A stretch of 64,000 nucleotides of DNA from Agaricicola taiwanensis (GTDB lineage: Bacteria; Pseudomonadota; Alphaproteobacteria; Rhizobiales; Methylopilaceae): the NCBI RefSeq assembly GCF_014635245.1, contig NZ_BMCP01000002.1, positions 930,001 through 994,000 on the forward strand, written 5' to 3'. Made by a program: the position numbers and the translations under genes. This document shows positions 18,242 through 27,581 of the stretch, piece by piece (position 1 is the first letter of the stretch; each line of letters starts with the position of its first letter). The notes under the pieces are model-generated. The model saw nothing but the letters and a program-made list of their open reading frames with translations, was not told where the DNA came from and made no database searches.

Positions 18242-19300
18242 CTAACGGAGAGCGGATAATTCCGAAAACATCTTTATTACCAGTCCCTTGCCGTCAAGAT
18301 TGAATGTTCTGGCGTCGCGCGCCATGCGGGTCGTACGCTCCCAATGATCGGTCCATACGCCAAGCGCGCGGCTGCCGGAGCGAGCCCGTCCGCCCGCTTG
18401 AGCGTGCAGCCAGTCGAGCACCTGCTCCGCCACCACATCGAAAGCATCGCTCCCGCCGCGCAGCACCATATCGCCGAGCTCGTGAACGGCGCGGCGGTCG
18501 ATGTCGGGCCAGGCGCCAAGGAGCGACTGTGCCGCCGCACGCAGTTCATGGTTTTCGCCGCTGGCCAGTTCCAATGCGCGTCGGACACTTCCTTCGGCCA
18601 TGGAAGCGGCTGATCTCACCGCATTGATGTCGATGTCGGCGCCCATACCCGCAAGTGTCTCACCGACCCGGGCGATCGCCTCGGGAGACACGGGCGGCAA
18701 GATCAGTGTCCGGCAGCGCGAGCGGATGGTCGGCAGCAGCCGCCGGGGCGCAGATGATACGAGGATGAACAAGGCCCGTGCCGGCGGCTCTTCCAGATTC
18801 TTCAGAAGCGCGTTGGCGCTGTTAATGTTGAGATCATCGGCGCTGTCGACGATGCAGACCCGCCACCCGCCCTGGCCGGCGGTTGCGCCGAAGAAGGCAC
18901 CGACACGGCGGACATCGGCAACCCTGATCTCACCGGAAACCGTCTTCCGCTCCGGCACCCATCCTCGGCGCAGCACGAGGAGGTCGGGATGCGCCATGCG
19001 CGCAATCTGGCGCGCCGCCGGGTGGTCGCCCACCACCGCGAGCGAGGTTGCGGATTGCACCTCTGGTACTGCCGGATCAGGATGCGCTAGGACGAAACGG
19101 GCCAGCCGATAGGCCAGGGTCGCCTTGCCGATGCCGAGCGGGCCTCCGAGAATCCAGGCATGATGCATCTGCCCCCGCCGATAGGCTCCGAGCAGTTCCT
19201 GCTCTGCCTTTTCCTGCCCGAACAGATGTCCCATTTCGCGCGGGTGCAGTACCCCTTCGAGACGGTCAGGTTCAGGAAGATCGTCGGGAGTTTCAGCCAT
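18242..19300 (-). CDS. holB: DNA polymerase III subunit delta'
   Basis: 352-residue clamp-loader subunit. N-terminal [20 protein letters not shown] followed by [20 protein letters not shown] (Walker A-like), then [20 protein letters not shown] (Walker B/SRC region) and [11 protein letters not shown], the arginine-finger SRC motif. It loads the sliding clamp together with DnaX and HolA. The gene follows tmk by 44 bp in the same orientation, the usual tmk-holB pair, and precedes metG. A small GC hairpin (GCTCC/GGAGC) near 18225-18240 lies in the gap to metG. Confidence 0.95.
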   Translation of the reverse strand: MAETPDDLPEPDRLEGVLHPREMGHLFGQEKAEQELLGAYRRGQMHHAWILGGPLGIGKATLAYRLARFVLAHPDPAVPEVQSATSLAVVGDHPAARQIARMAHPDLLVLRRGWVPERKTVSGEIRVADVRRVGAFFGATAGQGGWRVCIVDSADDLNINSANALLKNLEEPPARALFILVSSAPRRLLPTIRSRCRTLILPPVSPEAIARVGETLAGMGADIDINAVRSAASMAEGSVRRALELASGENHELRAAAQSLLGAWPDIDRRAVHELGDMVLRGGSDAFDVVAEQVLDWLHAQAGGRARSGSRALGVWTDHWERTTRMARDARTFNLDGKGLVIKMFSELSALR

Positions 19301-19344
19301 GGTGACGCTGTTTCAGCATATTTGCCGGCCGGGCGCGAGGCTCG

Positions 19345-20022
19345 TTACCGGCCTTGTTGCGCCACGGCGGGTTTTTCCAGCTTGAAGCGCCCCGCCACCA
19401 CTTGCCAGACGCGTTGCTCGACCTTGTCGGGCTCACTCTGCGCATCGATAACCACGCAGCGGCGCGGTTCGGAGGATGCGATGTCCAGGAACGCACGCCG
19501 CAGCTTTTCGTGAAACTCCAGCCCTTCCGCCTCGAACCGATCGGCCGCCTGATCTCCGGCGCGGACACGGGCTCTCCCAAGCCCAACCTCCGCCGGCAGA
19601 TCGAGGATGATCGTCAGCGCCGGCACCGTGTCTTCGACGACCGTCTCCTCCAGCGCCTTCACCACGTCCGGTTCCAGGTCGCCCAACGCGCCCTGATAGG
19701 CACGCGTGGAATCGGCGAAGCGGTCACAGATGACCCAGGCGCCACGTGCGAGGGCGGGACGGATGGTCGCGCGCAGATGATCGCTGCGAGCGGCGGCAAA
19801 GAGCACCGCCTCGGCGAAGGACCCAAGCGATTTTACCTTCCCGGAAAGCAGGAGCGCACGCAGGGCTTCAGCACGCGGAGACCCGCCGGGTTCACGCGTC
19901 AGCACCACCTCGTGCCCCAGGGCTTTCAGCCGGGCGGCGAGACGTTTCGTCTGAGTGGATTTGCCCGTTCCCTCGCCGCCTTCAAAGGTGATGAAGCGTC
20001 CTCCGCCCTGACCAGCCATCAT
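19345..20022 (-). CDS. tmk: Thymidylate kinase
   Basis: 225-residue dTMP kinase of the dTTP pathway. P-loop FEGGEGTGKSTQ at about 12-23, the DRX motif in CDRFADSTRAYQGAL, TREPGGSPRAEALR (dTMP site) and a C-terminal helix region. The ATG overlaps the preceding DacA-like gene's stop by 4 nt (ATGA), so both are translated from one message, as in many alphaproteobacteria. A second in-frame ATG one codon downstream could also be used. Confidence 0.96.
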   Translation of the reverse strand: MMAGQGGGRFITFEGGEGTGKSTQTKRLAARLKALGHEVVLTREPGGSPRAEALRALLLSGKVKSLGSFAEAVLFAAARSDHLRATIRPALARGAWVICDRFADSTRAYQGALGDLEPDVVKALEETVVEDTVPALTIILDLPAEVGLGRARVRAGDQAADRFEAEGLEFHEKLRRAFLDIASSEPRRCVVIDAQSEPDKVEQRVWQVVAGRFKLEKPAVAQQGR

Positions 20023-21197
20023 GCTCCGCCAACGGATGCAATGAGAGAACGGAAGGCACCAATGGCAAGCGCGCGCGCACCATCGCTGGCGCGCCGGACC
20101 AGTCCGCCCACGGCGACATCCTCGCGGAGGTAGAGGGGAACCTCCGGCTGGAGCTGGCCATCCCGCCAGATTCTAAGCACCGCAACCTTCTGACCCTTTC
20201 TCAAGGGGGCTTGAAGCGGGCCTTCGTAGACAACCTGGGCCACGACCTTTCCCTCGACTGCGCGGGGCACGGCGATCTTCACAGCATCAGGCGCGTAGAG
20301 CGCCGCATGCGTTATGTCTCCGCCGAAGACACGCACCTCGGTGATCGGCGTGTCCTTCGCGAAGAGAACGCGGTCGATGAAACCGGTGAAGCCAAGCTCA
20401 AGAAGTTCTCGGGTCACTTCATCGCGGCTGTCGATGCTGGGCAGCCCGCCTACCATGGCGATGAGCCGCCGGCCGTCGCGGACCGTGGAGAGCGTGGACA
20501 GATGACCAAATCCTTGAACAAAGCCGATAAAACCGCCGTCCGTTCCCTTCGGATCCAACAGATAGGGGTTCTTGTTACGCTGAAAGATATCGCTCCAGTC
20601 GATGCTTTCAGCCGAGAGCAGCTTGTAGACCTCGGGGCGCTGTTCAATGAGATAGCGCAGCAGCCGCACGGTATCACGCGCGGTCGTGGTCTGGCCGGGA
20701 GCCGGCAGGCCGGTGGCGTTGACGTAGCGCGTGTCCTTGAGGCCGATCCTGTCGGCGAACTCGTTCATCCGCAGCACGAAGTTGTCCTCGCTGCCGGCGA
20801 AACCCTCCGCCAGCACGATGGCCGCGTCATTTGCCTGCACCGTCGCGATACCGCGCAGAAGATCACCGACGGCCACATGGGACTTCAGCTTGGCGAACAT
20901 GGTGGTGTTGCGTGATGGAGCGCCACCCGTGCGCCAGGCGCGCTCGGAGACGAGGTAGGGCGCCTCACCGGAGATGCGATTTGCCGCCACGGCGTCGCCG
21001 ATGACGGCCATGGTCATGAGCTTGGCAAGATTGCCCGGCGGAAAGGTCGCGTCGGGCGCCACCGCATGCAGCACATTTCCGGTGGCGGCATCCACGAGGA
21101 TGGCCCGCGTCGGCTCTGGTTCCTCTGCGGCGCGAGCGGGCGCAGCCGCGGTCAACGCGACGAGCAATCCCAGGAAGGCAAAGGTTCTAGACGTCAT
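20019..21197 (-). CDS. DacA-like (PBP5/6 fold) protein lacking all catalytic motifs
   Basis: 392-residue exported protein with a signal peptide (about 1-24, cleavage near ARAAEE), a peptidase S11 domain (25-270) and a C-terminal beta-domain with PRAVEGKVVAQVVYEGP. In S11 D-Ala-D-Ala carboxypeptidases the active site is SxxK, SxN and KTG. Here the first reads NLAK (56-59), the second QAN (121-123), the third FIG (223-225), so the nucleophile Ser and the KTG triad are gone while surrounding sequence stays conserved (LAKLMTMAV, NDAAIVLAEG, RDGRRLIAMVGG). Start at ATG 21197. It sits between rlpA and tmk, the normal dacA site, so it is probably a peptidoglycan-binding or regulatory pseudoenzyme. 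Frame is intact, not a decayed gene. Confidence 0.88.
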   Translation of the reverse strand: MTSRTFAFLGLLVALTAAAPARAAEEPEPTRAILVDAATGNVLHAVAPDATFPPGNLAKLMTMAVIGDAVAANRISGEAPYLVSERAWRTGGAPSRNTTMFAKLKSHVAVGDLLRGIATVQANDAAIVLAEGFAGSEDNFVLRMNEFADRIGLKDTRYVNATGLPAPGQTTTARDTVRLLRYLIEQRPEVYKLLSAESIDWSDIFQRNKNPYLLDPKGTDGGFIGFVQGFGHLSTLSTVRDGRRLIAMVGGLPSIDSRDEVTRELLELGFTGFIDRVLFAKDTPITEVRVFGGDITHAALYAPDAVKIAVPRAVEGKVVAQVVYEGPLQAPLRKGQKVAVLRIWRDGQLQPEVPLYLREDVAVGGLVRRASDGARALAIGAFRSLIASVGGA

Positions 21198-21258
21198 TGT
21201 CCGGCCACGAAACAGGCTCGCGGAGATTAGCCAGCCTGACGCCGTGGAGCAACGCGTC

Positions 21259-22302
21259 TCAGCGGCCGGAGGAAATGGCGAGTGCCGCACCATTTGCCGC
21301 GGCAGCTGGATTGATCAGAGACAATGGCTCACCGACCTGAGCCCAGGTGGAGGAGACCCGCTGTGACACGGTGGTTGCGGAAGGCTTGGCCTGCGGCGTT
21401 GCCGATGCCTGGTCGGCCATGGCGAGGCGCACCGGAGCAGGCATGGCCGGCGCGGCGACCGAGGCAACCGCCGGGCCATGCGAGAAGGTTGACGGCACCG
21501 CGGGAGCGGCGGCAAGCAGAGGTGACGGCGCGGGCAAGGGCACCGACGCGGCCGCGACAACCGTCGGAGCGGCAGATATCGCTACAGCTTCAGCGGGCGC
21601 ATTGGCCGTGTGGATGGCAGCACCCTGAGCCGCCGGAGCGTTCTTGTCAGGATCGGCCATTGCGAGAGCGACAGATGCCGGTGCGGCGTTGCCGTTATCG
21701 CGATAGGTCGCCATCAGCTTCCTGTCGTCACTGCCTTCGAGCGACGCGGGTCCGGCATACTCCACCTTCACACGCGCGGTGCCGCTGCGCTGGAAGTCAA
21801 GCACTTCGGCTGTGCGGCGCGACACGTCGAGCACGCGATTGCCATGGAAGGGACCGCGGTCATTGACTCGCACGATGACGGAGCGGCCATTGGCGGTGTT
21901 GGTGACGCGAACATAGGACGGCAAAGGCAAGGTGGGGTGGGCGGCGGTCAGGGAGTGACGATCGAACACCTCACCATTGGCGGTGAGCCGGCCGTGGAAA
22001 TCGGACCCGTACCAGGAGGCAACTCCCTCGGCACGGTAATTCTTGTTTTCCTTCGGAACGAAGGTGCGCCCGGCCACGGTATAGGGCTTGCCGACCTGAT
22101 AGCGCCCTCCCCCTTTCGGGACCGGTTTGCCGTCCGCGACAACCCGCGGGCTGGGAGCGACGCCATATTTTGGATCGATTTTGCTGCCCGAACCGGAGCA
22201 GTTTGCGACAAGGGCGGCGGCGCCGAGGACACAGGCGATCCGAAGGCCACGCCCGGTGAAGAACCGCGACTGCAGCTCGTTTAAACCCTTGATACGCATC
22301 AT
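21259..22302 (-). CDS. rlpA: Septal-ring lytic transglycosylase RlpA family lipoprotein
   Basis: 347 residues. Signal peptide with lipobox-like LVANC (Cys about residue 35), then a double-psi beta-barrel domain: GVASWYGSDFHGRLTANGE, FDRHSLTAAHPTLPLPSYV, RVTNTANGRSVIVRVNDRGP, RVLDVSRRTAEVLDF. The second half is a long Ala/Pro-rich, probably disordered tail; no SPOR domain is apparent. RlpA cleaves denuded glycan strands and acts at the division site. Two adjacent ATGs (22302 and 22299) follow GGGGAAAGAG. It precedes the DacA-like gene by about 60 bp, a cell-wall gene pair. Confidence 0.92.
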   Translation of the reverse strand: MMRIKGLNELQSRFFTGRGLRIACVLGAAALVANCSGSGSKIDPKYGVAPSPRVVADGKPVPKGGGRYQVGKPYTVAGRTFVPKENKNYRAEGVASWYGSDFHGRLTANGEVFDRHSLTAAHPTLPLPSYVRVTNTANGRSVIVRVNDRGPFHGNRVLDVSRRTAEVLDFQRSGTARVKVEYAGPASLEGSDDRKLMATYRDNGNAAPASVALAMADPDKNAPAAQGAAIHTANAPAEAVAISAAPTVVAAASVPLPAPSPLLAAAPAVPSTFSHGPAVASVAAPAMPAPVRLAMADQASATPQAKPSATTVSQRVSSTWAQVGEPLSLINPAAAANGAALAISSGR

Positions 22303-22462
22303 ACTCTTTCCCCGATCCCACCGTCCGTGCGGCTGCGCTTCAAAAAACGAAGCAGAAGACCCTGCTGCAATTACACCACGAGGCCGCGAGAACGTGTCGA
22401 AAATGCGACCTTGATGTGAACAGGGTTAGCAAATCGATAAAATGCAATCTATCCGCCCGCGA

Positions 22463-22491
22463 TTGTTTTTTGGCGAACCCGCGCGTATGGA
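22463..22491 (+). promoter_or_regulatory. Promoter of tRNA-Ser
   Basis: -35 TTGTTT (22463-22468) and -10 TATGGA (22486-22491) with a 17-bp spacer, ending 9 bp before the tRNA. Position and spacing fit; the -10 is imperfect. Confidence 0.5.
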
Positions 22492-22499
22492 GGGCTCGT

Positions 22500-22589
22500 G
22501 GAAGGGTGGCCGAGTGGTTTAAGGCAGCGGTCTTGAAAACCGCCGTGGGTGCAAGCCCACCGTGGGTTCGAATCCCACCTCTTCCGCCA
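22500..22589 (+). tRNA. tRNA-Ser (anticodon UGA)
   Basis: 90-nt class II tRNA. Acceptor stem GGAAGGG pairs with CTCTTCC, discriminator G and an encoded CCA. Anticodon loop CTTGAAA with anticodon TGA at 22534-22536, a long variable arm (GTGGGTGCAAGCCCAC) and T-arm GTGGGTTCGAATCCCAC. The long variable arm is diagnostic for serine. Confidence 0.97.
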
Positions 22590-22691
22590 TCCCCCCTCAG
22601 CGCATCTCGCCTCGGTCTCCTCGTCCCTGCATGACAACGACCGCACCGGCAGCTATGCCTTGCTTATCGGAGGCGATTCTTCGCGACCTTG

Positions 22692-22979
22692 ATGACAGCA
22701 CATACGCAGACCCTCTTGCTGGCTGGTGGCCTCGCCGCCGTTCTGATCCTCATCCTCGTGGTGAGCACGCGAATGATGCTGGCGGCCCGCCGGCAGCCGC
22801 GAAGCCGAGCCGCAACCGAACAGGCTTATCAGGAGCTGGCGGAACGTATCGCCTTTGCGCAGGAGGCAAGCGCCGCTTCGCTTTCCCGCCTTCAATCCGA
22901 TTTCACGGAGATGAGGGCAAAGCTCGATGCCGTCGAACGCGTGCTTCTGGAAAAAGAACGCAAACCTTCAGAACCTTGA
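22692..22979 (+). CDS. Small membrane-anchored coiled-coil protein, unknown function
   Basis: 95 residues. One N-terminal TM helix (about 7-29, LLLAGGLAAVLILILVVST) followed by a basic stretch (AARRQPRSR) and a charged, heptad-like helix to the end (AYQELAERIAFAQEASAASL, LDAVERVLLEK), so a bitopic inner-membrane protein with a cytoplasmic coiled coil. Start ATG 22692 is preceded by an in-frame TTG; a GGAGG lies about 18 nt upstream, too far to be ideal. No family recognised; the layout is like phage-shock PspB-type or small scaffold proteins. Ends 3 bp before the convergent yedK-like gene. Confidence 0.65.
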   Translation: MTAHTQTLLLAGGLAAVLILILVVSTRMMLAARRQPRSRAATEQAYQELAERIAFAQEASAASLSRLQSDFTEMRAKLDAVERVLLEKERKPSEP

Positions 22980-22982
22980 AAA

Positions 22983-23732
22983 TCAGGAGAAGGTTGAGAA
23001 GAGCTCGGCCGAGCCGTTTTCCACGGGAGACTGGCGCTGTTCCTGATGTGATGGGCCGTCGATGTTCGAGACGGGATCAAGCAGACCAGCGTCGGTGTTT
23101 TTCACGGCATTGACGCGCGAAGAGACGGGCCAGACCACCAGATCCGGCATCGGCAGCTCTGCCGTGATGGTCGGGGGCACAGGTCCCGCCGTCAGCCATG
23201 CCTTCCAAGCCTCCTGCGGCAGGATAACCGGCATGCGGTGATGAATGCTGTCGATGGGAGCGCCGGCCGGTCTGGTCAGTATGGTGAAGCTTCGAACCCA
23301 TGCTCCATCCGCCGGATCCTTCCAGTTTTCCCAGAGGCCAGCAAAGGCCATAGGGCTTCTGTCGCGATGCGCAACGGCGAAGGGCATGCGTTCGTCGCCA
23401 TTCCGCTTCCACTCGTAAAAGGCATCCGCCGGAATGATGCATCGGCGGCTGGCTTTCCAGGCACCGCGGAAGGACGGCTTGGAGGCCACCGTCTCGGAGC
23501 GCGCATTCATCAGACTTGAGGAGACCGTCATATCCCTCGACCGACTGGGAATGAGCCCCCAACGCAGCATGTCGAGATGGCAACGGCCAGTGGCCGGGTT
23601 TTGCCTGATGACCATGAGGCTGCTGGTAGGCGGCGCGTTGTAAAGCGGCGCCGCATTGGGCAAGGCCTCCGCAACATCGAAAATCTCGGCGGCTTTGGCA
23701 GGGGTCAGAACCTGAGCGAGACGTCCACACAT
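22983..23732 (-). CDS. SOS response-associated peptidase family protein (YedK/HMCES)
   Basis: 249-residue SRAP-domain protein. The catalytic Cys2 is present (MCGRLAQ), as are the other active-site parts: YNAPPT, the NARSE motif, CIIPADAFYEWKR (catalytic Glu) and the HHRMPVIL His. YedK/HMCES forms a thiazolidine DNA-protein crosslink with abasic sites in single-stranded DNA and later self-reverses, protecting replication forks. It is monocistronic, convergent with the small membrane protein gene and separated by 41 bp from the upstream TadG-like gene. C-terminal about 20 residues are family-divergent. Confidence 0.94.
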   Translation of the reverse strand: MCGRLAQVLTPAKAAEIFDVAEALPNAAPLYNAPPTSSLMVIRQNPATGRCHLDMLRWGLIPSRSRDMTVSSSLMNARSETVASKPSFRGAWKASRRCIIPADAFYEWKRNGDERMPFAVAHRDRSPMAFAGLWENWKDPADGAWVRSFTILTRPAGAPIDSIHHRMPVILPQEAWKAWLTAGPVPPTITAELPMPDLVVWPVSSRVNAVKNTDAGLLDPVSNIDGPSHQEQRQSPVENGSAELFSTFS

Positions 23733-23773
23733 GGATCGAGTTAGAGACTGAGTCCCCTCTCGGGCTCAAGCTG

Positions 23774-24982
23774 TCACGACGCCAGACGAACTTGTTTTGT
23801 GAGCGAGTTGAGGAAGATGTCCTCGAATGCCCGCATGATCCTTTCCGGTGAGTCGCCTTTGCTGAAAAGCTCCGGCGAGGAGGCACAGGCTCTCAGATTG
23901 ATTTCGATCTGATCATGGAACTTCCCCACGGTCTCATTGTAGGTCGTGTTGTCGACGACCGGCATATATTCCGTGTAGATCACGGCCAGCTTGCGCCCGC
24001 CTCGTTTGAGCAGGTCGCAATATTCCACATTGATGGGCCGCACGTCCGGCTGCCATCCGTGGTTTTGAGAGCGCACACCGTCGGTGACCAAGACGACGAT
24101 GTCCGACGGTCCGTTGGAGCCGGCCTGATCAAGCCAGGTCGAGGCCTGCGGGAATGAAATCTCATAAAAGGTGTCCGCGTCTGCGCCCGCGCCGCCGGTT
24201 TGATGACCATAGCCTACCTCCAGCGATGAAAGGGCTGAGACGAGGTCAGCTCGGTTCCGCGTCAGGGGTGAGACGACAACCGCGCCTGTATTGATCGATT
24301 GCACCGAGAACATGAAACGCGCGTTTGCTCCCCCATATTCCTGCGCCATTTCCACCAGCCGCTCCGCCCCATCTCGCGCTACATCAACTCGCAGGGGCAA
24401 ACCTTCGGCACGTGCCAATGAAAGGGTTTCGGCCTGATGGCAGGCAAATTCGCAGCTGCCGCCTGGAAGGTCTCTTGTCAGCTGCCGGAGGCGATCACGC
24501 GCTTGTGGGGTCGCAGCAAGGCCCATGGAATCGGATGTGTCGATCAGGAAATGAAAGTTGCTGCGGGTATTGAGACCGATCACCGCGGAGGCGGATCCGC
24601 CGACCGCAATTTCCGGATGACCCAAGACTTGCAGCAAAGCACTCCGCGCCGCTGCGGAGAAGGTGATCGTCAGTTTCTCAGGCTCACCCTTGTCATCGCG
24701 GTCCAGTGCCGCCGTGACGGTTCTGACTGAAGCGGCGTCTTCAGCCGATAGGACCGCCGCAAAAAAATCCCTCGCCTGTTGCGCCTGATCGGCGTTCTGG
24801 TTTTGAGGATTAAGAACATTGAGCACAGCAGAATCTGCTGCCGCCTGCAGCCGCGTCTTCAGGTCCGATGCGCGGCTGAAATCAAGAGCGAGACCGGCGA
24901 TGCCGATCAGGACGAAAACGGCAAGCGCAAACAGCAGCATGACACTGCCGCTTTCACAGCGCCTGAATGACGGAGTTCCCAC
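23774..24982 (-). CDS. TadG-like pseudopilin-associated protein with vWFA domain
   Basis: 402 residues. An N-terminal TadE/TadG-like segment (FRRCESGSVMLLFALAVFVL, GIAGLALDFSRASDLKTRLQ AADSAVL) is followed by an exported von Willebrand A domain with the MIDAS core DTSDS and later VVLVTDGVRSQ. Start chosen at GTG 24982, which has GGGGGA 6 nt upstream; the frame stays open to 25108, but that stretch is AT-rich and looks like promoter. No other tad pilus gene is nearby, so this is an orphan TadG, probably an envelope protein. Divergent from rimO. Confidence 0.8.
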   Translation of the reverse strand: MGTPSFRRCESGSVMLLFALAVFVLIGIAGLALDFSRASDLKTRLQAAADSAVLNVLNPQNQNADQAQQARDFFAAVLSAEDAASVRTVTAALDRDDKGEPEKLTITFSAAARSALLQVLGHPEIAVGGSASAVIGLNTRSNFHFLIDTSDSMGLAATPQARDRLRQLTRDLPGGSCEFACHQAETLSLARAEGLPLRVDVARDGAERLVEMAQEYGGANARFMFSVQSINTGAVVVSPLTRNRADLVSALSSLEVGYGHQTGGAGADADTFYEISFPQASTWLDQAGSNGPSDIVVLVTDGVRSQNHGWQPDVRPINVEYCDLLKRGGRKLAVIYTEYMPVVDNTTYNETVGKFHDQIEINLRACASSPELFSKGDSPERIMRAFEDIFLNSLTKQVRLAS

Positions 24983-25179
24983 CTGTTTCCCCCGAGATCT
25001 TCGCGTCACGGAGCCAGGATATATAGATTGAGCAATTAATTTTTGCCGAAGAACTTTAAGAAATATGGTTTCGCGGCTCGGCACGATGACTGGCAGGGGA
25101 TGGTCCATCCCACTGCATTGGTTTGAACATTTCCAAACAATCGGCTATCTGGGCCGCAGATTTCTCAGGATGCATTCTT

Positions 25180-26499
25180 ATGACGGCACGGCCCGCCCCA
25201 CGTGTGGGATTAGTCAGCCTCGGCTGCCCGAAGGCCCTTGTTGATAGCGAGCGGATCGTCACGCATCTGCGTGCCGAAGGCTATGAGCTGTCGAAGACCT
25301 ATCAGGGCGCCGATGTCGTGATCGTCAACACATGCGGCTTCCTGGACAGCGCCAAGGCGGAGTCGCTGTCGGCCATCGGCGAAGCCCTGTCCGCCAATGG
25401 CAAGGTGGTCGTGACCGGCTGCATGGGCGCCGATCCCGGCATCATCCATGAGACCTATCCCGACGTGCTGGCGGTTACCGGGCCGCAACAATACGAAGCT
25501 GTGGTGGACGCGATCCACAAGGCAGTGCCACCCGTCCATGATCCCTATTTCGATCTCGTGCCACCTCAGGGCCTGCGCCTGACGCCCCGGCACTACGCCT
25601 ATCTAAAGATTTCCGAGGGCTGCAACAATCGCTGCAGCTTCTGCATCATTCCGCAGCTTCGGGGCGATCTTGTCAGCCGGCCGGCGGCCGACGTGCTGCG
25701 CGAGGCTGAAAGGCTGGTGAAGGCGGGCGTCAAGGAACTCCTCGTCATCTCGCAGGACACGAGCGCCTATGGCATCGACCTGAAATATGCCGCCAGCCGG
25801 TGGAAGGATCGGGATGTCCGGGCGAAGTTCCTCGACCTCTCGCGTGAGCTTGGTGAACTCGGGGCCTGGGTGCGGATGCACTATGTCTATCCCTACCCCC
25901 ATGTGGACGATGTCATCCCGCTCATGGCGGAGGGCAAGATCCTGCCCTATCTCGACATCCCCCTGCAGCACGCCAGCCCCAACGTCCTGAAGGCGATGCG
26001 CCGCCCGGCTCATCAGGAGAAGACGCTGGACCGCATCCGGCGCTGGCGCGAGATCTGCCCCGATATCACGCTTCGCTCGACCTTCATCGTGGGCTTTCCC
26101 GGCGAGACCGAAGAGGACATGGACATCCTGATCGACTGGCTGGAAGCGGCGGAGCTCGACCGCGTCGGCTGCTTCCAATATGAGCCCGTCCAGAACGCCC
26201 CCGCCAATGATATTGCACCACCCGTGCCCGAGGAGGTGAAGGCGGCACGCCAGCGGCGGTTCATGGAAGCCCAGGCAAGGATCAGTGCCCGCAAGCTCCG
26301 ACGCAAGGTCGGGCGGCATATGCCGGTCCTGATCGACAGCGTCGACGGCGGCATAATCCGCGGACGCACCAAGGGCGATGCCCCGGAAATCGATGGGACC
26401 GTCCATGTCACGGCGCGCCGCCCGCTCAGGGTCGGCGACATCGTTTCGGTGAAGATCGAACGGGCTGATGAGCACGACCTCTATGGGCGCTCCGCCTGA
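25180..26499 (+). CDS. rimO: Ribosomal protein S12 methylthiotransferase RimO
   Basis: 439-residue radical-SAM enzyme that adds a methylthio group to Asp89 of ribosomal protein S12. N-terminal UPF0004 domain with [19 protein letters not shown] and TGCMGADP (cysteines for the first 4Fe-4S cluster), the radical-SAM motif [16 protein letters not shown], and a C-terminal TRAM domain. Start ATG 25180 ([15 protein letters not shown]) with AGGA 9 nt upstream; a longer frame begins at 25123 without family sequence. Monocistronic, divergent from the TadG-like gene. Confidence 0.96.
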   Translation: MTARPAPRVGLVSLGCPKALVDSERIVTHLRAEGYELSKTYQGADVVIVNTCGFLDSAKAESLSAIGEALSANGKVVVTGCMGADPGIIHETYPDVLAVTGPQQYEAVVDAIHKAVPPVHDPYFDLVPPQGLRLTPRHYAYLKISEGCNNRCSFCIIPQLRGDLVSRPAADVLREAERLVKAGVKELLVISQDTSAYGIDLKYAASRWKDRDVRAKFLDLSRELGELGAWVRMHYVYPYPHVDDVIPLMAEGKILPYLDIPLQHASPNVLKAMRRPAHQEKTLDRIRRWREICPDITLRSTFIVGFPGETEEDMDILIDWLEAAELDRVGCFQYEPVQNAPANDIAPPVPEEVKAARQRRFMEAQARISARKLRRKVGRHMPVLIDSVDGGIIRGRTKGDAPEIDGTVHVTARRPLRVGDIVSVKIERADEHDLYGRSA

Positions 26500-26627
26500 G
26501 GGTCGCCTTTGGCGAGAAGCGCCATATAATGTTCTTCTATAAGGGACGCGGCCACCGCGTGTCTGATCGGGTTCAAGGCTGCACGGCGGCGGCTCCGTCC
26601 TCTCGAAAGATCGGGAGGTGATTAGCC

Positions 26628-27488
26628 ATGACCATCGGAAATCCGGCCCAATGGGGCGTTGACCAGCTTCGCTCGGCTGTTCAGGCCGCCGAAGCAACGG
26701 GGCATATGCTGCACCGGCCGCAGGAAAGCATGCAATCGGATGAACCTGTCATCCGCCGGATCAGTGTTCGCGATATCGAAACGGCACTGTCGCGAGGGCT
26801 CGACGATTTTGCTGCCAACCGCACCGACGTCGTCTTCATCACCTTGATCTATCCCCTCGCCGGCCTGCTTTTGGCAGGCCTTCTCCTGCAGGAGAGACTG
26901 TTGCCGCTGATCTTCCCGCTTGTCTCCGGATTCGCGCTGGTCGGCCCGTTTGCTGCCGCCGGGCTTTACGAGATCAGCCGCCGGCGCGAACGAGGCGAGC
27001 CGGTGACCTGGTCCGATGCCTTCAAGGTCACTCAACGGCCTTCCTTCGGCGGCGTGGTTCTCCTGGGCGCGATCCTCTTTGGCATTTTCATCCTGTGGAT
27101 GCTGTCGGCCATGGCCATCTACTGGCTGACCTTCGGAGGCGAAACGCCAGCCTCACTGTCGGCCTTCATCGCGCAGGTTTTGGGAACTCCACGGGGATGG
27201 CTGTTGATGGGCCTGGGCATCGGCGTGGGTTTTGTCTTCGCCGTTATCGTGCTCGCGATCAGCGTGGTGTCATTCCCCCTGATGCTTGATCGCAATGTCA
27301 CCGTCGCGACGGCCATGCGAGCCTCGGTCCGCGTCGTCATGACAAATCCTGTGCCGATGTTTCTCTGGGGCGCGATCGTCGCTGCCTGTCTCGCGCTCGG
27401 GGCGCTGCCAGCCCTGCTCGGCCTCATCATCGCCCTGCCCGTGTTGGGGCATGCCACCTGGCACCTCTACCGCAGGGCGATTGCCTAG
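26628..27488 (+). CDS. DUF2189 integral membrane protein
   Basis: 286 residues, DUF2189 family. A soluble N-terminus of about 55 residues ends in the conserved IRRISVRDIETALSRGLDDF; six hydrophobic segments follow, including FITLIYPLAGLLLAGLLL and FPLVSGFALVGPFAAAGLYE, then EISRRRERGE and the TNPVPMFLWGAIVAACLAL region. Function of the family is unknown. Start ATG 26628 follows GGGAGGTGATTAGCC. A TATAAT lies at 26525-26530 and a CTTCTATAAGGG, identical to the tRNA-Pro promoter -10 region, at about 26535, so a promoter is likely there. Confidence 0.88.
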   Translation: MTIGNPAQWGVDQLRSAVQAAEATGHMLHRPQESMQSDEPVIRRISVRDIETALSRGLDDFAANRTDVVFITLIYPLAGLLLAGLLLQERLLPLIFPLVSGFALVGPFAAAGLYEISRRRERGEPVTWSDAFKVTQRPSFGGVVLLGAILFGIFILWMLSAMAIYWLTFGGETPASLSAFIAQVLGTPRGWLLMGLGIGVGFVFAVIVLAISVVSFPLMLDRNVTVATAMRASVRVVMTNPVPMFLWGAIVAACLALGALPALLGLIIALPVLGHATWHLYRRAIA

Positions 27489-27496
27489 ATTTCAGG

Positions 27497-27534
27497 ACAC
27501 ACGCAGCCTCACTTCACTTCGAGGCTGTGTGTGT
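27497..27534 (+). terminator. Possible terminator after the DUF2189 gene
   Basis: 12- to 14-bp stem with one G-U pair (ACACGCAGCCTC against GAGGCTGTGTGT) and a 10-nt loop, 9 bp after the stop. No U-run follows, so the call is tentative. Confidence 0.4.
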
Positions 27535-27581
27535 GTCGATTAGCCTTGGACTGGACCGAGACATCAACGACATTAGGAATC

